11,596 nucleotides of DNA from Pseudomonadota bacterium (lineage in GTDB: Bacteria > Pseudomonadota > Alphaproteobacteria > Acetobacterales > Acetobacteraceae). A model generated the notes under the pieces. The model ran no database searches, was not told where the DNA came from, and worked only from the letters and a program-made list of their open reading frames with translations. Positions within the stretch are counted from its first letter, which is position 1. Each line of letters opens with the position of its first letter. The position numbers and the translations under genes are program-made. Positions 1 through 7,900 of the stretch are shown here, in pieces. The DNA lies in contig JAKBCJ010000111.1 of NCBI GenBank assembly GCA_021807975.1, forward strand, positions 1 through 11,596, in the 5' to 3' direction.

Positions 1-906
1 GCGTCCCGACCCGACCAGGCCGGCGATTCCCAGCACCTCTCCCCGATGCAGGCTCAGGCTGCATGGGCGAACGCGGCGGCCGCCATCGGTGATGCCGCGC
101 ACCTCCAGCAAGACCGATCCCCGGCTGCCATGCGGGTCGTGCGTCTTGGTGTAGAAGCTGGACAGGTCGCGCCCCACCATCATCTTCACCAGCGCCTCGG
201 CACTGAGTTCCTCGCGCGTCAGGGTGCCGACATAGCTGCCGTCGCGCAGCACCGAAACCCGATCGGCCAACTCGTAAACCTCTGCCATGCGATGGCTGAT
301 ATAGATCAGCGCGATGCCTTCGCCGCGAAGCTGACGGACCAGGGTAAACAGGCGATCCGTCTCCCGCGAGGACAGTGCGGTGGTTGGCTCGTCCAGCACT
401 AAAATCTTCGAATTGACGTGCAGCGCGCGTGCGATTTCAACGAGTTGCTGCTCCGCGATGGACATGCCGCCGACGACGGTGTCCGGTGTGAAGGGCGCCC
501 CAAGCCGGTTGAGCACCGCCTGGCAGCCGGTTCGCATCGCTGGCCGGTCGATCTGGCCGCGCCGGGACGGCTCGATGCCCAGATAGATGTTCTCCGCGAC
601 CGTCAGATTGGGGGCGAGCGACAGTTCCTGATAGATGATCGATATGCCGTGGCGCTTCGCGGCGATCGGGTCGGTAATGGTAACCTGCGCGCCGTCGATG
701 AGCAGCGTTCCGCCGGGATCGGCCTGATAAGCGCCGGAGAGTATTTTCATCAGCGTTGACTTGCCCGCCCCGTTCTCGCCCATCAGTGCGAGGACCTCGC
801 CGCCGCGGGCAGTCAGCCGAACGTCGTTCAAGGCTTTTACGCCCGGAAATGTCTTGGAAATGCCGCGCATTTCCAGGCGCGGTACCGGATCGGGATCGAC
901 AGGCAT
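1..906 (-). CDS. Sugar ABC transporter ATP-binding protein, RbsA/MglA/XylG-like (CUT2 family), C-terminus outside window
   Basis: This is the ATPase of a ribose/xylose/galactose-type importer; it would energise uptake at the cytoplasmic face of a permease that is not in the window. The 302 codons present hold one complete nucleotide-binding domain: Walker A GENGAGKST at residues 43-51, Q-loop Gln93, a signature-like MSIAEQQ at 148-154, Walker B ILVLDEPT at 168-175 and the switch SHRM at 204-207. A second domain begins near residue 245 and shows EVLGIAGLVGSGR, the altered P-loop usual in the second half of this family. Family members are about 500 residues, so roughly 200 lie beyond base 1. 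The ATG at 906-904 follows the upstream regulator's stop codon by one base, with GGGAGGA as ribosome site inside that gene's end, so the two are almost certainly co-transcribed. The exact sugar cannot be read from the sequence. Confidence 0.93.
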   Translation of the reverse strand, partial: MPVDPDPVPRLEMRGISKTFPGVKALNDVRLTARGGEVLALMGENGAGKSTLMKILSGAYQADPGGTLLIDGAQVTITDPIAAKRHGISIIYQELSLAPNLTVAENIYLGIEPSRRGQIDRPAMRTGCQAVLNRLGAPFTPDTVVGGMSIAEQQLVEIARALHVNSKILVLDEPTTALSSRETDRLFTLVRQLRGEGIALIYISHRMAEVYELADRVSVLRDGSYVGTLTREELSAEALVKMMVGRDLSSFYTKTHDPHGSRGSVLLEVRGITDGGRRVRPCSLSLHRGEVLGIAGLVGSGR

Positions 907-907
907 T

Positions 908-2062
908 TTATGATCCTCCCAGTCGGACTGACCGTTTTGCTTCGTGTTTCGCCAGCAGATCATGCCGTGGCCGGTGATGACAGAGAAGGGGTAACACCGC
1001 CGCGCCAATACTGGCGGCATCACGGGCGGTCGTTCCGGCTCTTAAATCCGGGCAGTCCGGCCTGTCGGCGAGGAGACGAATCCGCAGGCGCCCGACGAGA
1101 TCTTCAAGCAGCGGGCGGGGGAGGGTGCCGTCGATAACGATTGCCTGCAGGTCCAGCAGGCCGGCCATCGACACCAGCGGGCCGATCAGGGAATCGACAC
1201 ACAATTCCAGCCAGTCCCGGATTGCCGCCGCCCCCGCGAGGCGCACGCTCTCCGGGTCTGTGCCGCTGCCGGGCGGGACGCCATCGTCCCCTAGGTGCCG
1301 GATGAGGGAAGCGGGAAGGATATCCGGCGCGCCGGCGGCGATACCGCGCCGGAAACCGCGATCCAGCACAAGGCCTCTGGCGATGACGCCGCCGATATAG
1401 ACGACCGCGAAATCATCGAATTCGCGGCCGTGCCCGTGACACAGTTCCGCGGCAGCGACGGCGGTGGCATGGTTTTCGGCCACAACCGGCAAGCGGAGTG
1501 CGTCGCTCAGGCGGCCGGCGAAATCGAATGTATCCCAGGCCGAGCAGATGGCGTCGGGAACACCCAGCGTCCGCTGCCATTTGGCGAAGGGCTTCGGAAC
1601 TGCCAGGCCGATCCCTGCGAGACGGGCCTGTCCGGCGGGCGGCAGCGACCGGCGCAACAGGGTGATGTCGTCCCGGACGATGCGCAGGGTCTCCGCCGGT
1701 AGCGGCATGGTCCATCGGTGCCGGCGGGATTTGAGGACCGATCCGTTGAAATCGACCAGCAGGCTCACCAGGGACCCGCGCTCGATCTCGATCCCGATGG
1801 AATATGCACCCTCGGGATCGAGTTGCAGCAATGTGGCGGGCTGGCCGCGCAGACCGCTGCGTTTTCCGGCCATGCAGACGAGGTTTTGCTGTTCGAGGTC
1901 CCTGATGATTTGCCCGGCGGTATTCGGGGTCAGGTTGACCTGGCGCGCGAGTTCGGCCTTCGACGCCTGTCCCATTCGGCGCAGGGCGGCAAGGATCATC
2001 CGTTCGTTGCATTGCCGAACGGTGGCGGATTTGCTGCCTTGGCCGGTCGCGGCTTGGTTCAC
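908..2062 (-). CDS. ROK-family transcriptional regulator (NagC/XylR/Mlc-type)
   Basis: A 384-residue sugar-responsive regulator, probably controlling the ABC transporter behind it and itself. Residues 18-80 form a winged helix-turn-helix (ILAALRRMGQASKAELAR, then a wing around RGQPATLLQL). The rest is a ROK/actin-like fold: a beta-hairpin at SIGIEIERGSL (88-98), AENHATAVAAAE at 196-207 matching the family's ENDANAAAxAE sugar-binding motif, and VVYIGGVIARGLVL at 220-233. The glycine-rich DxGGT phosphate loop of ROK kinases and the zinc-binding Cys cluster after the GH motif are not recognisable, so kinase activity is unlikely. The start is GTG at 2062-2060, chosen for AGGAGG seven bases upstream. 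The stop codon is one base from the ATPase start. By family analogy the effector would be the imported sugar or its phosphate. Confidence 0.9.
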   Translation of the reverse strand: MNQAATGQGSKSATVRQCNERMILAALRRMGQASKAELARQVNLTPNTAGQIIRDLEQQNLVCMAGKRSGLRGQPATLLQLDPEGAYSIGIEIERGSLVSLLVDFNGSVLKSRRHRWTMPLPAETLRIVRDDITLLRRSLPPAGQARLAGIGLAVPKPFAKWQRTLGVPDAICSAWDTFDFAGRLSDALRLPVVAENHATAVAAAELCHGHGREFDDFAVVYIGGVIARGLVLDRGFRRGIAAGAPDILPASLIRHLGDDGVPPGSGTDPESVRLAGAAAIRDWLELCVDSLIGPLVSMAGLLDLQAIVIDGTLPRPLLEDLVGRLRIRLLADRPDCPDLRAGTTARDAASIGAAVLPLLCHHRPRHDLLAKHEAKRSVRLGGS

Positions 2063-2110
2063 CGTCGCTCCTCCTGGTCCGCGGCGTTATTTCCGCTGCG
2101 TTACTGGCGG

Positions 2111-2139
2111 ATGGTAGTGACGGCCGGACGCTGCGTCAA
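2111..2139 (-). promoter_or_regulatory. Candidate sigma-70 promoter for the ROK regulator and ABC transporter operon
   Basis: On the minus strand TTGACG (2139-2134) is followed by a 17-base spacer and TACCAT (2116-2111), about 50 bases before the GTG start of the ROK gene. The -35 matches consensus at five of six positions and the -10 at four of six. An AT-rich patch lies directly upstream (2137-2168). No clear palindromic ROK operator could be defined. Confidence 0.4.
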
Positions 2140-2275
2140 TTATTAATTCACTATGAGGTATTTATTAGCCGTGGTGCGCACTGAGCGCGCCGCATCGGCG
2201 CCCGGGCCGGCAACATCCATGCGTCGTGTTCGACTTGATGGCGTGGACCCGATGCCGAGGATCAGGCCGCGCCGG

Positions 2276-3025
2276 CTACACCGGACCGCCGGCCCAGACG
2301 ACCCGGCCGATGACGGCGATGCGGTCGGCCTCGGTCTTATCAATAGTCTCTGGATGATAGGCGCGGTTGTCGCTGATCAGCAGCAACCCGCCATCGTGCT
2401 TGCGTTGAACGCGCTTCACCTCGCGCTGATCGCCGATCTTCAGCAGGTACATCCCGTTTCCGGCGGTTGACCGGGTGCCAGTTGCAATCAGCAGCATATC
2501 GCCGTCCCGGATCGTGGGCGCCATCGCATCGCCGGATGCGATCTCTACCATGACATGAGCCGGGTCCATGCCAAGGGTGGCGCGTATCCATTCCTGGTAC
2601 GGGGCGATCGGTTGCGGACCCTTTGATGGCCCGGCCCACGGCACGGGATCGTTCCAGGCGGTGCCGGTCACGGCTTCACGCCCAACGGGACGCCGCCGCC
2701 GGGCGCCGGCTTCCGGTTCGAACGTTGGTTCTGGTCCGGCGCCCTCTGCCAGCCATGCCACGCCGACCCCGGCCGCATGCGCCAACGCCACCAGGCGTCC
2801 CCGGCTGGGTTCCGCCTCTCCTTTCAGCCACTTGCGAAAGGCGGACGGTGAGGCGCCCATGTTGCGGGCCAGGCGGTCGGCACTGGGCCAGTGCGACAGA
2901 ATGATCTGAAGGCGGGCTACGAACGCCGCTTTTTCAGCGTTCGAGTCGGGAATTGAGGCTGGCGCGCTGACTTCTTCGTTCCGGGCCCGTAGCGTGGAGT
3001 TTCGATCCATTATGCAATTCAACAC
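2276..3025 (-). CDS. XRE-family HTH / S24 (LexA/CI-like) phage-type repressor, catalytic Ser replaced by Ala
   Basis: A 249-residue two-domain repressor. Residues 35-94 form an XRE-like helix-turn-helix (RLARNMGASPSAFRKWLKGE). After a charged linker containing EAGARRRR, residues 158-249 form an S24 peptidase fold with the family block GDAMAPTIRDGD (165-176), the general-base Lys204 in EVKRV, and LLLISDNRAYHPE. The family motif is G-[DN]-S-M; here residue 167 is Ala (codon GCG, one change from TCG), so self-cleavage as in LexA or CI should not occur. Two starts are possible: GTG at 3025 or ATG at 3010 (beginning MDRNSTLRA); neither has a good ribosome site, and ATG is at least equally likely. 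It diverges from a Ner-like gene across 88-103 bases, the arrangement of the c/ner switch of Mu-like phages. Its likely role is repression of the divergent promoter and of itself. Confidence 0.85.
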   Translation of the reverse strand: MLNCIMDRNSTLRARNEEVSAPASIPDSNAEKAAFVARLQIILSHWPSADRLARNMGASPSAFRKWLKGEAEPSRGRLVALAHAAGVGVAWLAEGAGPEPTFEPEAGARRRRPVGREAVTGTAWNDPVPWAGPSKGPQPIAPYQEWIRATLGMDPAHVMVEIASGDAMAPTIRDGDMLLIATGTRSTAGNGMYLLKIGDQREVKRVQRKHDGGLLLISDNRAYHPETIDKTEADRIAVIGRVVWAGGPV

Positions 3026-3087
3026 TTTTCACACTGGATATCGCCGCTTTTCGCCGGTATGGCTGCTGCGGTTTAGCATTTGGTTGA

Positions 3088-3101
3088 TTCTCTAAGGAGA
3101 A
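3088..3101. promoter_or_regulatory. Small inverted repeat covering the ribosome-binding region of the Ner-like gene
   Basis: TTCTC and GAGAA form perfect 5-base arms around TAAG. The right arm contains the AAGGAGA that would serve as ribosome site, although it lies 14 bases from the ATG at 3114, longer than usual. It may be an operator for the divergent repressor or Ner-like protein, or a weak hairpin limiting translation. The match is short and could be chance. Confidence 0.25.
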
Positions 3102-3113
3102 TTTCGGGTCACA

Positions 3114-3401
3114 ATGGACGATACCGAGACAGAAAGGCAAGAGGCCTCACACCGGGCTGACTGGCATCCCGCGGACATCCAGGCGGCGCTTAAAAAACGA
3201 GGCCTTTCGCTGGCGGGGTTGTCCGTGGCAAACGGTTATCACCCCACGGCGGCTGGCAAGGCGCTCAAGCGATCATGGCCCTCGCTGGAGCTTATTATTG
3301 CCCGGGCGATCGGTATGGTGCCGGACCAGATATGGCCGAACCGCTATAAAACCGTTGCTATACCAAATCAGACCGGGGGGTCCGATCCGATGAAAAAATG
3401 A
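3114..3401 (+). CDS. Ner/Nlp-family DNA-binding protein (Mu Ner-like, SfsB-like)
   Basis: A 95-residue protein, the only plus-strand gene found in the window. Residues 19-76 match the Ner/Nlp winged-helix family closely: DWHPADIQAALKKRGLSLAG, the recognition region ANGYHPTAAGKALKRSWP, then IIARAIGMVPDQIWPNRY. In phage Mu, Ner is the early negative regulator read divergently from the repressor; chromosomal relatives (Nlp/SfsB) act as small transcription factors. The divergent S24 repressor next door favours a phage origin. After it there is no transposase, MuB or other early phage gene: the next 221 bases are non-coding and the following gene faces it. It is therefore either a remnant of a decayed Mu-like prophage or a domesticated regulator. 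The tail after residue 76 (VAIPNQTGGSDPMKK) has no recognised motif. Confidence 0.85.
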   Translation: MDDTETERQEASHRADWHPADIQAALKKRGLSLAGLSVANGYHPTAAGKALKRSWPSLELIIARAIGMVPDQIWPNRYKTVAIPNQTGGSDPMKK

Positions 3402-3551
3402 CCGGGTGCTGACGGTATGCCGCGGCTGCCGCGACGAAGCGGACGGCATCGACTTCGTCTTGAATACAGAACGTCCTGAGGCGCCGCCCACTGCCTCGCT
3501 TACGGGCCGTCTCTTGGACCGAGGGATGTTTAGCTCAGTGAGTGCTGGCCA

Positions 3552-3569
3552 TGCACACTATTGTGTGCA
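3552..3569. promoter_or_regulatory. Palindrome with 7-base arms (TGCACAC / GTGTGCA), operator-like
   Basis: TGCACAC and GTGTGCA are perfect inverted arms separated by TATT. The size and symmetry suit a dimeric regulator site more than a terminator, since there is no T-run. It lies downstream of both flanking genes, so it has no obvious promoter to control. Confidence 0.35.
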
Positions 3570-3580
3570 ACGGCACCCCC

Positions 3581-3615
3581 CACCGCCCGTATCCCGGATT
3601 GGACAACGGGCGGTG
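3581..3615. terminator. Possible terminator hairpin between convergent genes
   Basis: CACCGCCCGT and ACGGGCGGTG are perfect 10-base inverted arms around a 15-base loop, placed 8 bases past the dehydrogenase stop codon and about 180 bases past the Ner-like gene. Position and GC-rich stem suit a terminator for the minus-strand gene. There is no following T-run on either strand and the loop is long, so a classical intrinsic terminator is not certain. Confidence 0.4.
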
Positions 3616-3622
3616 CGCCGGG

Positions 3623-4510
3623 TCAGGCCCTGATATCCTCGCCCAAAGCCGTTTCATAAACGCGCACAACCGCCGCCGAGTCCGACGAACCAAGGCCCAT
3701 TCCGCGCGCCATCCGCATCAGGTTCATCACCTGCGGGCCGATCATGCCCGGAACGCCCAGTTCGTCCGCCATTTCCAGGGCCAGGCGCAGGTCCTTATGG
3801 GCGAGATCCAGCGCGAAGGTCGGCTTGAAATCCCCCGCCAGGGTCTTGTTCGCCATGTTCCCATAGGCGCTGGACATGCCGGAGGCGTTGCGGATCACCG
3901 CATCCAGCTTCTTCAGGTCGATGCCGGAGCGTTTGCCGATCATCAGAGCCTCGGCGGCGGCGGCGGCGTTGCAGAACGCCAGCATGTTGTTGATCAGCTT
4001 GGCGGTGGAACCGAACCCTATCTCGCCCAGATGGATAACCTCGCCGCTGAACGACTTCAGCAGCGGCAGGTTTTGCTCGTACACCGCCGGATCGCCGCCG
4101 ACCATGATGACGATCGTGCCGTCGGCCGCGCGCGATGTTCCGCCGGAAACCGGTGCTTCCAGCATGTGAATGCCCTTGGCCGCCATGCCGGCCGCGACGC
4201 GCTTGGCGGTCGCCGGGGAATTGGTGGACAGGTCGATGAACGTCGTGCCGGGTTTGGCGTTTTCGGCGATTCCGCCGGCGCCCAGGGTTACGTCTTCCAC
4301 GATGCGCGGCAGCGGGAGAGAGGTGATGACCACATCGCAGCGTCCGGCCACGTCGGCGACCGACGTGCTGGAGGATGCGCCGAGATCGGTGCAGGCTTTC
4401 ACTGCGTCGGGGCTGAGGTCGAAAACGACGACCTCATGGTTGGTGTTGCGAATGATGTTCCGGCACATGGGGCCGCCCATGTTGCCCACGCCAATGAAGC
4501 CGACTTTCAT
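3623..4510 (-). CDS. NAD-dependent beta-hydroxyacid dehydrogenase (3-hydroxyisobutyrate dehydrogenase / 2-hydroxy-3-oxopropionate reductase family)
   Basis: A 295-residue cytoplasmic enzyme, the normal family length, that interconverts a beta-hydroxyacid and its semialdehyde. All family hallmarks are present: the Rossmann loop GVGNMGGPM at 7-15, Asp31 at the end of the second strand (favouring NAD over NADP), DLSTNSPAT at 93-101, the substrate motif APVSGGTSRAADG at 119-131, catalytic Lys171 with Asn175 in GSTAKLINN, and DLAHKD at 235-240. The reading frame stays open upstream to 4846, but the ATG at 4510-4508 is preferred: the protein fold begins exactly there (MKVGFIG) and GGGG lies about ten bases upstream. 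Substrate could be 3-hydroxyisobutyrate (valine breakdown), tartronate semialdehyde (glycerate/glucarate pathway) or succinic semialdehyde; neighbours do not decide. It appears monocistronic. Confidence 0.92.
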   Translation of the reverse strand: MKVGFIGVGNMGGPMCRNIIRNTNHEVVVFDLSPDAVKACTDLGASSSTSVADVAGRCDVVITSLPLPRIVEDVTLGAGGIAENAKPGTTFIDLSTNSPATAKRVAAGMAAKGIHMLEAPVSGGTSRAADGTIVIMVGGDPAVYEQNLPLLKSFSGEVIHLGEIGFGSTAKLINNMLAFCNAAAAAEALMIGKRSGIDLKKLDAVIRNASGMSSAYGNMANKTLAGDFKPTFALDLAHKDLRLALEMADELGVPGMIGPQVMNLMRMARGMGLGSSDSAAVVRVYETALGEDIRA

Positions 4511-4605
4511 GTCCCGTTTCCCCTTTGACCACCGGACTGCCCGGTTCGGGGAAGTTTGGAACATGTGCCCGGGGTTGTCAGCCTTCAGGGCTGGCGAACC
4601 GGAGT

Positions 4606-4724
4606 CTACGCGAACGGATAGGTATCCATTCTTAGAGACGAATACATAGCCGAGGTGTGAAGACGGTGTGCCGCCCCTCCGGCGCCCATCGCGACATACA
4701 GGGGCAGCAAATGCTCGTCCGTCG
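4606..4724 (-). pseudogene. C-terminal fragment of a DODA-type (LigB-family) dioxygenase gene
   Basis: On the minus strand this encodes TDEHLLPLYVAMGAGGAA and the residues to the end of the dioxygenase, closing with MDTYPFA and TAG, against MDAYSFA and TAA in the intact copy at 10488-11255. It keeps the zinc-ligand His of the DEHLLPL motif but lacks the N-terminal 217 residues. The reading frame stays open upstream only to a stop at 4773-4771 and has no proper start. Homology with the intact gene is sharp on the stop-codon side; on the other side it fades after 4724, with a faint trace to about 4735. Two of the three base differences from the intact gene change an amino acid. Confidence 0.85.
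4607..4724. repeat. Direct repeat, left copy (dioxygenase 3' end), flanking the efflux operon
   Basis: It matches 10489-10606 in the same orientation at 115 of 118 bases, including an unbroken identical run of 78 bases (4624-4701). Differences are at 4617, 4623 and 4702. Together with the right copy it brackets the whole RND operon. Confidence 0.93.
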
Positions 4725-4900
4725 AGGGCAGGCGAAGCAAGGTGGCTGCATGGGGCCGTGCGTTGGTCGATTACAGCTATTCTCTTTCTGATTTTCGCTG
4801 GTTTACAAAGGCATTGTCTCCTCACCAAACGCGTTGCCGCGGGCATCCATGAATGGCGGCCAAATTAGGATGAGCCATTACACAGATAGTGTGGCGAACC

Positions 4901-7900
4901 TTAAGTCGGCGATCCCGCATATTTGCCCATTTTGCTCGGTGATTTGGTGGTCAGTCCGATCATGACGGGCATAGCGAGGAGCACCAGCGGGTATTGGAGC
5001 AGCAGCCCCGCGACAATAGCGATCGCCAGAGGCTGCTGGATGCCGGACCCCGCACCCAATGCCAAAGCAAGCGGCAGCAACGTCAGAATCGCGGCCAGGG
5101 TGGTCATGGTGATTGGCCGCAGCCGGTTCCGACTCGCCTCACGCAACGCCTGCCGCGCCGGCATTTGGTGTTCAAGCTCAATGTATTCAGAGACATAGAA
5201 GATCGCCATCTCGGTGCCGATGCCGATGACCATGGTCATGCCCATCAAAGCGGTGATGTTGAGCGCGATGCCGCTCAACCAAAGCCCCGTGAATACCGCG
5301 ACGGTGGAGAAAAGCGAGCAGGTGATGATGATCGCCGGCAGCCAGAACCGCTCGTAGAGGAACAGCAGCAGGATGAACTCGGCGATCAGCGCAGCGACGA
5401 AGACCTTGGCCAGACCGATGAAGGCGATCTGCTGCTGCTGGTACAGGCCCCCTAATTCGTAACGTATGCCTGCGCCCAGCATGCCGGGCGCATCGAGCTC
5501 GCGCGTGATATCAGCGATTGCGGCGCTTACGCCGCGGCCCTCGATCCGGCCGGTCACGGCGATCATCGGCTGCAGATTGTCGCGGGAAATTTGCGGCTCG
5601 CCGGTCACGGAATGGATACTTGCCACCCGGTCGAGTGGTACGACATGTCCATCTGGCGCGCGGATCGGCAACTTTGCCAGCTCGGTCTGACGCAGCCGTC
5701 GAGAACCGTCCAGCCGCACGCGGACACCAACCGTCTTGGTCGCCAGGGGCAACTCCGTCGCCACCGTTCCCGTAAGCGCCGTATCGACCGCCTGCGTCAC
5801 GTCGCCTGGCGTGAGGCCCTCAACAGCGGCGCGGAGCGGATCGATCTTGAGATCGAGCGAGTCGCCGGCAAGCACGATACCGCTCCTGACCTCCAGGACG
5901 CCGGGAACTTTGCCGATCTTGGCGGCGACTTTGGCGGCCACGGGCATCAGCACAGCCTGGTCGGCGCCGTACAACTTGATCTCGATCGGCTGCGGTACGG
6001 AGGTCAGGTCGCCAATGCGGTCCTCCATCAACTGGCTGGCCTCCACCACTAGCCCCGGCACGTTATCATCCACCCAAGCGAGCGCCGCGGTGATCATATC
6101 CGGGGTCGAGAGCGTGTGGTTGGGTTTCATGCGAACGAAATAGTCGCCGTGGTAGGCCTCGGTGATGTCGTTGCCGAGCGTGGTGCCGAGCCGCCGCGAG
6201 AAGGTTTCGACTTGTGGGTTGGCATGAAGCCAGGCGTCGATCTCGGCCGCCTCGCGGTTCGTTTCCGCGAGCGAGGTGCCGGGTTTGGCATAATAGTCCA
6301 TTGCAAAGCCGCCCTGGTCGACCTGTGGCAGGAAGCCGGTCGGCACTTGGCGGTAGGCGATCACACCGAGTGCCAGCAGCGGCACCAGGGCGATCGCGAG
6401 CAGCGCCGGGCGGCTGATCAGTCGGTCGAGCAACCAGCCATGGCGCCGGTCAAGCCATGTCTTCCCGGCTACGCCCGGATCTGTCCAACGGTCAAAGTTC
6501 ACCAGCCGCCGCATCACCACCGGCACCAGGAGGATCGTCATCAGGTAGGAAACGACCAGGGAAACGGCCATCGTCACTGACAGCGCTTTGGAGAACGCAC
6601 CGGTCACCCCTGTCAGCAGGCTGAGTGGCACGAAAACGATGACGGTGGCCAGGCTTGATCCGGTCTGCGGCTTGATGAATTCCCGGGTCGCCGGAAGTAC
6701 GGCGTCGATGCCGGCCGCACGCCCGTCCTCCCCGCGCGCGCCGGCGCGGCGGGCCAGGTGCTCGACCATGGTGATGACGTCGTCGATCAGCAGCCCAACC
6801 ACGGCTGCGATACCGCCGAGAGTCATGATGTTCAAGCTCAGGCCGAGCAGGCTCAGCAGCAATACCGTCACGGAAAGCGTCGCGGGGACGATCAGCAGCG
6901 CGATCAGGGCGGCGCGCCAACTGCGCAGGAAGGCGAATATGACGATGCCCGACAGCGCGAGGCCGATTAGCACCGCGTCTCGCACGCTCCCGGCGGATTG
7001 CAGGACCAGTTCGCTCTGGTCGTACCATGCCTTGAGGCTGACGCCTTGCGGCAGCTTGAACGCCGCGAGCTTGGCACGTACCGCCGCCGCAATCTCCACC
7101 GTGTTGCCGCTCGGCTGCTGGTAGACGTTGAACAGCACGGCCGGCTGACCATCCTCCGACACTTCGACCCATTGCGGTACCACGCCGTCGCGCACCGTTG
7201 CTACATCGCGCACGCGCACGATCCCGGTTGGATTGGAGCGCAGCACGATGTCGCCGATGCCGGCCGCGGCGCTGAGGCTTCGATCGGCGACCACGAGAAA
7301 GAGTTTGTGGTTGTCCTGTAGCCGCCCGACCGCCTGTAACTGGTTGCCAGCGGAAACCGCCTGCGCGAGCTCGGTCATGCCGATCCCATAAGTGGCGAGC
7401 CGGTGCGGGTCAGCGAGGACTTCGATTTCCCGCGTCTGACCGCCTTGCACGTCGGTTCTAGCCAGGCCGGGGATCGAGGCGAGCAGCGGGGCGATTTGGT
7501 AGAGCGCCAAATCCTGCAACGCCACCGGCGACAGGTGATCTGAGAGCAACGCGTAGGAGATGATCGGGTAGACGGTCGGCGTCATGCGGGATGTGCTGTA
7601 GGTCGTGCCGGCTGGCAGGCTCGGCAGTATCTGCGCAATAGCACTTTCCACCTGGAGCGTGCTGGCGATCATGTCGGTGCCCCAGTCGAAGTTGATCGCC
7701 AACTGGGCGCTGCCGCGGGTGGTGCTGGACCGCACGCCGAGCACCCCGGGCACGGAACGAACGGCCATTTCGGCTGGCCGGGTTACCAGCAGGGCGGTCT
7801 GGCTCGCCGGCCTGCTGCCGGCCCCAAGATTGACCAAAATTCGAGGAAACGCCGTTTCAGGAAACAAGCCGATCGGCATCGAAAACGCCGCAATCACGCC

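Larger units (their letters stand above)
3402..3622. other. Intergenic region between convergent genes, no coding sequence supported
   Basis: These 221 bases separate the ends of the Ner-like gene and the dehydrogenase gene. Short reading frames cross it but none has a ribosome site or recognisable protein. It contains a sharp palindrome at 3552-3569 and a terminator-like stem at 3581-3615. Confidence 0.6.
4511..4900. other. Gene-free junction region holding a dioxygenase gene fragment
   Basis: No intact gene is supported here. Bases 4511-4605 are the upstream region of the dehydrogenase and include a 5-base-arm hairpin (CAGCC/GGCTG at 4579-4593). Bases 4606-4724 are a copy of the dioxygenase 3' end. 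Bases 4725-4900 are unassigned; on the minus strand they contain GAGGAGACAATG (4823-4812) followed by only two codons and TAA, which looks like the start of a lost gene. Confidence 0.6.

Noticed and set aside
3530..3600. tRNA-like stretch (TTTAGCTCAGTGAGTGC resembles a D-arm)
   Set aside because: No matching acceptor stem, anticodon arm or GGTTCGA-type T-loop follows at the right spacing, so it is a chance resemblance.
3542..4528. Long plus-strand reading frame opposite the dehydrogenase (328 codons)
   Set aside because: It is antisense to a gene with a full set of family motifs, has low-complexity His/Gly/Arg-rich content and resembles no known protein; it is a high-GC shadow frame. The same applies to other long antisense frames over the ROK and RND genes.
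4511..4846. N-terminal extension of the dehydrogenase frame (open to 4846)
   Set aside because: The Rossmann fold starts exactly at the ATG at 4510 with a ribosome site, and the extension overlaps the dioxygenase fragment in another frame and shows no recognisable protein.
4875..4894. Similarity between CACACTATCTGTGT (minus strand) and the palindrome at 3552-3569
   Set aside because: The shared core is only about eight bases plus partial matches, too short to claim a repeat family or element end.
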